Below are positions 21,892-26,469 of a DNA stretch of 26,469 bases, one piece after another; position 1 is the stretch's first letter; each line of letters starts with the position of its first letter. Both the position numbers and the translations under genes were made by a program. The DNA comes from Pseudopedobacter sp039918235 (GTDB lineage: Bacteria; Bacteroidota; Bacteroidia; Sphingobacteriales; Sphingobacteriaceae). Below the pieces are notes generated by a model, which ran no database searches, was not told where the DNA came from, and saw only the letters and a list, made by a program, of their open reading frames with translations. The stretch covers positions 1 to 26,469 of the forward strand of contig JBDSHZ010000147.1 in assembly GCA_039918235.1 (NCBI GenBank). The letters run 5' to 3'.

Positions 21892-21909
21892 TATTGGCAT
21901 AGGCCAATA
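21892..21909. promoter_or_regulatory. Palindrome TATTGGC-ATAG-GCCAATA before the sigma-factor gene
   Basis: Perfect 7-bp arms around a 4-nt centre end 19 nt before the ATG at 21929. The position fits a repressor site over the promoter/start region or a leader hairpin. No TAnnTTTG box is found nearby. Confidence 0.45.
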
Positions 21910-21928
21910 AAATATTAAGACCATAATT

Positions 21929-22513
21929 ATGAAATTGATTGCTATTGATAAACACATTGAAGGCTGTAAAAGAGGAGACCGAAAAAGTCAAGAAGTAATT
22001 TACAATTATTTCTCCTCAAAAATGCTGGCACTTTGCATCCGCTACACCAAAAACAAAATGGAAGCAGAAGACATTTTACAGGATGGATTTATTAGGATTT
22101 TCACGAAGATAAATTCATACACAGGCGAAGGTTCTTTTGAGGGTTGGGTAAGAAGAGTGTTTGTGAATTCAATTATTACTGCTTTCCGTAAAGCCAAACG
22201 TCAGGTGCCAACTATTGATTTAGAAAATGGAGAATATTTCACCAGTGAACCATTTGCAAATGATGATGTAGATTATATATGGCATTGTTTAAATAACCTG
22301 CCTGAAAACTATAAAATTCCATTTAACCTATTTGCTATTGAAGGTTATTCACATCAGGAAATTGCTGATATGCTACATATTAGTCCACTTCAATCTAGAA
22401 CGCAAGTTTGTAGGGCTAGAATAATATTAAGAGATAAGGTCTCCAAAATCAGAAACAACGCTCCAATGATAAGTAATAACACTGTGAAATATGGGCAACT
22501 GGCTTATGCCTAA
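21929..22513 (+). CDS. ECF-type RNA polymerase sigma factor
   Basis: This 194-residue protein has the two-domain ECF layout. Sigma region 2 is at about 10-90 (YFSSKMLALCIRYTKNKMEAEDILQDGFIRIFTKI, then GSFEGWVRRVFVNSIITAFRK). Region 4 is at about 113-170 (LPENYKIPFNLFAIEGYSHQEIADMLHISPLQSRTQVCRARIILRDKV), with the helix-turn-helix at about 138-165. Such factors direct core RNA polymerase to a small regulon, in Bacteroidetes often controlling envelope or stress functions. No anti-sigma gene follows; the next gene is a DUF1456 protein 136 nt away, so its control is unknown. Two palindromes precede the gene and may serve its regulation. Confidence 0.93.
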   Translation: MKLIAIDKHIEGCKRGDRKSQEVIYNYFSSKMLALCIRYTKNKMEAEDILQDGFIRIFTKINSYTGEGSFEGWVRRVFVNSIITAFRKAKRQVPTIDLENGEYFTSEPFANDDVDYIWHCLNNLPENYKIPFNLFAIEGYSHQEIADMLHISPLQSRTQVCRARIILRDKVSKIRNNAPMISNNTVKYGQLAYA

Positions 22514-22649
22514 TGTTTAAATTTAAGATGATAGTACCGTTGATTTTTAAGAATTAAAACAAAAGACGTATTTTGGGGTCAATCTTAGACGGTTTTAAGG
22601 GACCATAGTTCATTAATTTATTTTAAGATTGCTATACTGAAATAATTTT

Positions 22650-23117
22650 ATGACCAATAACGATATCATCCGACGCATACGTTTCACATTTGATTTCAAT
22701 GATGATAAAATGATAGCACTTTTTTTATCTGGAGGGGAAGAAGTAAGCAGGGCACAGATTAGCGAATGGCTAAAAAAAGACGATGACCCAGATTATAAGC
22801 CCATTTACGATAAAGATTTAGCAGTTTTCTTAAATGGATTTATCAATTTAAAAAGAGGAGAAAAAGAAGGGGAACAGCGTAAACCTGAGAAAAAACTGAA
22901 CAACAATATCGTTTTCAGAAAACTGAAGATTGCCTTAAATTTAAAGGACGAAGATATTTTGGAAATCTTAGAATTGGTAGATTTTAGATTTAGCAAACAT
23001 GAATTGAGCGCTTTTTTCCGCAATCCAGACCAAAACCAATACCGCCCTTGCAAAGATCAGATTTTAAGAAATTTCCTTCATGGGATGCAGTTAAAATACC
23101 ATGACCAAAATTTATAA
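22650..23117 (+). CDS. DUF1456 family protein (YehS-like)
   Basis: This 155-residue soluble protein consists of two related halves of about 65 residues. The first half (about 3-67) reads NDIIRRIRFTFDFNDDKMIALF...ISEWLKKDDDPDYKPIYDKDLAVFLNGFI. The second half (about 85-148) reads NIVFRKLKIALNLKDEDILEIL...LSAFFRNPDQNQYRPCKDQILRNFLHGM. They are joined by a lysine/glutamate-rich linker. This duplication is the DUF1456/YehS pattern; the biochemical role is unknown to me. The ChaN-like gene starts 1 nt after its stop, so the two are very probably co-transcribed. The 136-nt leader has no perfect TAnnTTTG box. Confidence 0.87.
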   Translation: MTNNDIIRRIRFTFDFNDDKMIALFLSGGEEVSRAQISEWLKKDDDPDYKPIYDKDLAVFLNGFINLKRGEKEGEQRKPEKKLNNNIVFRKLKIALNLKDEDILEILELVDFRFSKHELSAFFRNPDQNQYRPCKDQILRNFLHGMQLKYHDQNL

Positions 23118-23118
23118 T

Positions 23119-23973
23119 ATGAAAAAATTAGGCATTCTATTTTTATTTATTTTCATACTATTTAACGCTTTTGGTCAGGATAAACCTGCTTACATTATTT
23201 ATAATGCCGAAGGCAAAAAAGTGAGCTATGGCAAAATGTTGCAAAGCCTTGCAAAAAGTGATGTGGTGTTGTTTGGAGAACTGCACAATAACCCCATTGC
23301 ACATTGGTTAGAATATGAATTAGCCATTGCTTTAAATAAGGAAAAGCCATTGATATTAGGTGCCGAAATGTTGGAAGCAGATAATCAGCAGGTACTAAAT
23401 AATTACTTAAAAGGGACCATTAAAAGTGACGAATTCGCAAAAGAAGCTAGGCTTTGGCCCAATTATGCAACTGACTATGCTCCTTTGGTTAATTTCGCGA
23501 AAGAAAATCAACTTCCTTTCATTGCCACAAATGTTCCTAGAAAATATGCAAGTTTGGTATACAAAAAAGACTTTATAGGTTTAGATTCTCTTCCATCTGA
23601 AGAAAAAGCATGGATTGCTCCATTACCCATTGTATTTGACCCTGAATTGCCAACTTATAAAAACATATTAAAAATGATGGGCGGACATGGTAGTGAACTA
23701 TTGGTAAAAGCGCAAGCCATAAAAGATGCTACAATGGCTCATTTCATTTTGAAAAACTATCAGCCCAATCATATTTTTCTTCATTATAATGGCGCTTACC
23801 ATTCTGATGATTATGAAGGGATTTTATGGTACTTAAAAAGAGAACAACCGCTGTTAAAATACATGACTATTTCTACTGTTTCTCAGGATGAGATCAGTAA
23901 AATAGATAAAGAAAACCTGAATAAAGCAGATTTTGTGATTTGTGTGGATGGGAAAATGACGACTACTTATTAG
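23119..23973 (+). CDS. ChaN-like haem-binding-family exported protein
   Basis: The protein has 284 residues from the ATG at 23119. An upstream in-frame ATG (23101) would overlap the previous gene by 17 nt and put a polar stretch before the signal peptide. The signal peptide (MKKLGILFLFIFILF, then NAFG) is probably cleaved before or after G19/Q20. The mature part has the ChaN/Tiki-superfamily (PF04187) motif VVLFGELHNNPIAHWLEYEL (about 49-68, with Glu54 and His56), LILGAEMLEADNQ, and a late FLHYNGAYHSDDYEGILWYL block with conserved His. Family members are haem-binding or metal-dependent proteins facing the periplasm. There is no cysteine at the cleavage site, so it is not a lipoprotein here. 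Its last 11 nt overlap a convergent small gene. Confidence 0.88.
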   Translation: MKKLGILFLFIFILFNAFGQDKPAYIIYNAEGKKVSYGKMLQSLAKSDVVLFGELHNNPIAHWLEYELAIALNKEKPLILGAEMLEADNQQVLNNYLKGTIKSDEFAKEARLWPNYATDYAPLVNFAKENQLPFIATNVPRKYASLVYKKDFIGLDSLPSEEKAWIAPLPIVFDPELPTYKNILKMMGGHGSELLVKAQAIKDATMAHFILKNYQPNHIFLHYNGAYHSDDYEGILWYLKREQPLLKYMTISTVSQDEISKIDKENLNKADFVICVDGKMTTTY

Positions 23974-24130
23974 TTTCTTTGATATTTGAGGAAGTTGAGT
24001 CTACACTATTCCAACCTTTTAAAAAGCCTCTTTTCGCATCAGACCAATTAGCCATCATTAAGAACATTAAAAACATTCCCAACAAAAATAACTTTACTTC
24101 TCTTTTTCTGTAGTTAAAGTACTTTTTCAT
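23963..24130 (-). CDS. Small single-pass membrane protein (55 residues)
   Basis: The minus-strand ORF runs from ATG (24128-24130) to TAG (23963-23965). It begins with a basic segment MKKYFNYRKREVK, then a hydrophobic helix LFLLGMFLMFLMMA (about 14-27), then a soluble tail starting NWSDAKRGFLKGWNS and ending in polar KETNK. The basic head followed by the helix predicts an N-in, tail-out topology in the inner membrane. I do not recognise a named family. It lies behind the terminator of the SulP-carbonic anhydrase unit, so it needs its own promoter; TAGATTTA on the minus strand (about 24155-24162) is a near match. It is short, but the clear topology supports a real gene. Confidence 0.6.
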   Translation of the reverse strand: MKKYFNYRKREVKLFLLGMFLMFLMMANWSDAKRGFLKGWNSVDSTSSNIKETNK

Positions 24131-24192
24131 AGTCGATTATAGTTTTGATAAATAAATCTACACCTATTTTTATTTATTTCAAACTCATTCTA

Positions 24193-24233
24193 CAAAAAAG
24201 CGGGGGCATCCTAAAAATGATTATCCCCGCTCT
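24193..24233 (-). terminator. Terminator of the SulP-carbonic anhydrase unit
   Basis: Read on the minus strand, AGCGGGG (24231-24225) pairs with CCCCGCT (24205-24199) over 7 bp around a 19-nt loop, and a T run (24198-24193) follows. It starts 12 nt past the carbonic anhydrase stop. Confidence 0.85.
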
Positions 24234-24242
24234 TTGAAAAAA

Positions 24243-24929
24243 CTATTTTTTTGATTCAAATTTGAAAACGTTTCCTAGGTTCTCATCAGAATCGAAGGAT
24301 ACTTCTAAGTCTTTAATAATTCCAGTTTCCAAGCTGTAAGCCCAGCCATGAACACTCAATTCCTGTCCTTGATTCCATGCATTTTGAATGGTACTGGTTT
24401 TACAAAGATTATAAACGTTCTCATTCACATTTAACTCTACCAATCGTTTGCCTCTTTCTACCTCGTCTTCAATCGCATCCAGCTCAGAAGAATAGGTACG
24501 GTAAACATCTTTAATGTGACGTAACCAGTTATCTATCAAACCAAATTGCTTGTTACTCATTGCTGCTAAAACCCCTCCGCAACCATAATGTCCACAAACA
24601 ATTACATGCTTTACTTTTAACACGGCAACTGCATAATCCAATACGCTCAACATATTCATATCCGTATGGATCACCATATTGGCAATATTTCGATGTACGA
24701 AAACATCACCAGGATTGGTCCCAGTAATCTGATTTGCAGGTACACGGCTATCAGCGCAACCAATCCACAATACTGGCGGGTTTTGCCCTTTAGCTAGTTT
24801 TTTAAAGAAGTCGGCATCTTCATTTAAAGTTTCCGCAACCCACTCTTTGTTCCATTTTAATAAATTTTCATAATTTATTTCGCTGGTTGCGTGTCCAACG
24901 GATATATTTTTTGTTGTTCTATCTTTCAT
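24243..24929 (-). CDS. Beta-class carbonic anhydrase
   Basis: This 228-residue enzyme interconverts CO2 and bicarbonate. The zinc site is complete: Cys58 and the Asp60/Arg62 dyad in WIGCADSRVPA, then His114 and Cys117 in HVIVCGHYGCGGV. Other conserved blocks are PGDVFVHRNIANMV (73-86) and LSVLDYAVAVLKVKH (94-108), and the substrate-region WLRHIKDVY, VELNVNENVYNL and VHGWAYSLETG. There is no signal peptide, so it acts in the cytoplasm. The gene follows the SulP transporter gene by 16 nt on the same strand and ends at a strong terminator, so the two form an operon that probably imports and equilibrates bicarbonate. Confidence 0.97.
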   Translation of the reverse strand: MKDRTTKNISVGHATSEINYENLLKWNKEWVAETLNEDADFFKKLAKGQNPPVLWIGCADSRVPANQITGTNPGDVFVHRNIANMVIHTDMNMLSVLDYAVAVLKVKHVIVCGHYGCGGVLAAMSNKQFGLIDNWLRHIKDVYRTYSSELDAIEDEVERGKRLVELNVNENVYNLCKTSTIQNAWNQGQELSVHGWAYSLETGIIKDLEVSFDSDENLGNVFKFESKK

Positions 24930-24945
24930 TTCTTTAAAATTTTAA

Positions 24946-26469
24946 TTAAACAATTTCTTCTGGTTTTAATTCCAGCTCTTTTAGTTTTGGAAGATGATAT
25001 TTAGACTTGATGTTTACGAGTTCTACCTGTATGTTTTTGGTGTTTGCATGAAGATGAAAATCATGAATCGTATCTAAGACATCCTTATCAATAAATAGTG
25101 CTGTAGATCCATCAATTATCACCTTATTATTCCCAGGAATATGCGTTAACATATACTCTATAGCTCCTTTGTTTAAAAATGAAACTTCCTGAGCCAATTT
25201 AATTCTAATAATGTGTTTTCCTTCTGACCTATCAATGGTGTAAAAATAAGGATTACGCAAATTGGTTCTTAATAAAAACACAATTCCAACGGCTAATCCA
25301 ATCCCTACTCCTATTAGCAAATCTGTAAATACCACTGCTAAAATAGTAACAATAAAAGGAATAAACTGATCCTTTCCGTCCTTCCACATTTTCTTGAACA
25401 GCTCCAACTTGGTGAGTTTATAACCTACCATCAATAGAATAGCGGCAAGGCATGAAAGAGGGATTTTGTTGATGAGCACTGGAATTAATAATACTGCTAA
25501 AATCAAAAATATACCGTGAAAAATTGCAGAAACCTTTGTTCTTCCGCCAGAATTCACGTTTGCAGAAGAACGCACAATAACTGCGGTCATAGGTAAGGCG
25601 CCCACTAATCCTGCTAGCGTATTTCCAATTCCTTGTGCAACCAATTCTCTGTTTGTAGGTGAAACCCTTTTAATGGGATCAATTTTATCTACCGCCTCTA
25701 AACTCAATAGTGTTTCTAAAGACGCCACAATAGCTATCGTTACTGCAACTGTCCAAAGTTTAGGATTACCTAACTGTGTAAAATCAGGAAAAGTAAATAA
25801 ACCCTTAAAATCTGTAAAGCTTTCCACCACCGGAATCTGAACCAACTGATCAGCACTTAAAGCCAAAGACGACCCTCCAAAACTTTCTGCAAGTACAACA
25901 CCCAACACCACCACCAATAAAGGAGCAGGAACGATAGCCAGTTTTTTAAATTTAGGCCAGATGATCAACACTGCTAATGAAAGTGCACTGATAATAATTG
26001 CACCGATGGTAAATTTCTTAAAAGCAGACACTAAAGCCGAGAAGGTATTCTCGTTATCCAGTTGATTAAATTCATAATCACCTTCAAAATCAGCATCGTA
26101 ACCAACAGCGTGTGGCAATTGCTTTAAAATAAGGATGATTCCTATTGCTGCCAGCATCCCAATAATTACAGAATTTGGAAAGTAGTTTCCAATGGTTCCA
26201 GCTTTTAAAATCCCTAAAACAATCTGAAGCAATCCGGCAATGGTTACCGCCATCAGGAATATGTTAAAACTTCCTAAATCTGTAATTGCTGTTAATACAA
26301 TTACTGTTAAACCTGCTGCCGGTCCGCTTACGCTCAACTGAGAACCGCTAAAACTTGCGACTACTATACCGCCAATAATACCGCTTAAAATACCTGAGAA
26401 CAATGGTGCTCCGGAAGCGAGGGCAATACCCAAACATAATGGTAAAGCCACTAAAAAAACGACTATACT
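24946..26469 (-). CDS. SulP family anion transporter with STAS domain (5' truncated)
   Basis: The visible 507 codons run to the right window edge, where the frame is still open (SIVVFLVALPLCLGIALASG); the GTG at 26451 is internal, and the first about 20-30 residues are missing. Repeated membrane segments with SGPAAGLTVIVL, GMLAAIGIILILKQLPH, ASLETLLSLEAVDKI, LVGALPMTAVIVRSSANVNSGGRTKVSAIFHG and TDLLIGVGIGLAVGIVFLL fit the SulP/SLC26 core. A cytoplasmic STAS domain lies in the last about 100 residues (VSFLNKGAIEYMLTHIPGNNKVIIDGSTALFID). SulP proteins carry sulfate, bicarbonate or other anions; the adjoining carbonic anhydrase gene makes bicarbonate the best guess, as in BicA-like systems. Confidence 0.94.
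   Translation of the reverse strand, partial: SIVVFLVALPLCLGIALASGAPLFSGILSGIIGGIVVASFSGSQLSVSGPAAGLTVIVLTAITDLGSFNIFLMAVTIAGLLQIVLGILKAGTIGNYFPNSVIIGMLAAIGIILILKQLPHAVGYDADFEGDYEFNQLDNENTFSALVSAFKKFTIGAIIISALSLAVLIIWPKFKKLAIVPAPLLVVVLGVVLAESFGGSSLALSADQLVQIPVVESFTDFKGLFTFPDFTQLGNPKLWTVAVTIAIVASLETLLSLEAVDKIDPIKRVSPTNRELVAQGIGNTLAGLVGALPMTAVIVRSSANVNSGGRTKVSAIFHGIFLILAVLLIPVLINKIPLSCLAAILLMVGYKLTKLELFKKMWKDGKDQFIPFIVTILAVVFTDLLIGVGIGLAVGIVFLLRTNLRNPYFYTIDRSEGKHIIRIKLAQEVSFLNKGAIEYMLTHIPGNNKVIIDGSTALFIDKDVLDTIHDFHLHANTKNIQVELVNIKSKYHLPKLKELELKPEEIV

Noticed and set aside
23101..23118. Upstream ATG for the ChaN-like gene
   Set aside because: It overlaps the previous gene by 17 nt and adds polar residues before the signal peptide; ATG 23119 is better.

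Overview
The window is AT-rich chromosomal DNA of a member of the Bacteroidetes, most likely a Sphingobacteriaceae relative (Pedobacter-like). The reasons are the protein set (a DUF5103 type IX secretion plug protein, a TamL-like Omp85 lipoprotein, a patatin fused to an Omp85 barrel, a PF14905-type outer-membrane barrel), signal peptides ending in A-Q, and -7 promoter boxes of the form TAnnTTTG. It reads as a housekeeping and cell-envelope region. I see no phage, integrase, transposase, CRISPR array or antibiotic-resistance island.

Left part (1-9547): the 3' end of ychF, tRNA-Arg(CCG) only 10 nt behind it, an orphan TPR sensor histidine kinase, a small beta-barrel protein, a patatin-Omp85 protein translationally overlapped by a small membrane protein, a convergent TamL-like Omp85 lipoprotein, and a SpoU-family RNA methyltransferase whose start codon lies inside the 5' end of the divergent TamL-like gene.

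Middle (9548-17122): a compact promoter - tRNA-Cys(GCA) - 56-residue protein - perfect-palindrome terminator unit, which was easy to miss because the protein is short; quinone-dependent pyrD; a large TonB-receptor-like barrel protein; a DUF4126 membrane protein; a gene-free island of about 570 nt with three kinds of repeat; a second small protein (57 residues); and an ABC-F ATPase.

Right part (17123-26469): a repeat-riddled 5' end leading into the T9SS plug gene, an acyl-CoA thioesterase, a B12-binding-type radical SAM protein, an ECF sigma factor, a DUF1456 protein with a ChaN-like protein 1 nt behind it, an unlisted 55-residue membrane protein on the minus strand, and a minus-strand pair of SulP anion transporter (cut by the window edge) and beta-carbonic anhydrase that looks like a bicarbonate/CO2 module.

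I revised four starts: 11221, 19558 and 23119 replace longer openings, and the plug gene start is left open. I added three short genes (9694-9864, 14869-15042, 23963-24130). The observations most worth testing are the 14-bp tandem duplication in the signal-peptide codons of the T9SS plug gene, the tRNA-Cys/small-protein unit, and three genes (pyrD, ABC-F, radical SAM) whose perfect TAnnTTTG box sits 4-7 nt from the start codon, implying leaderless or almost leaderless mRNAs. I see no single clearly new multi-gene system.
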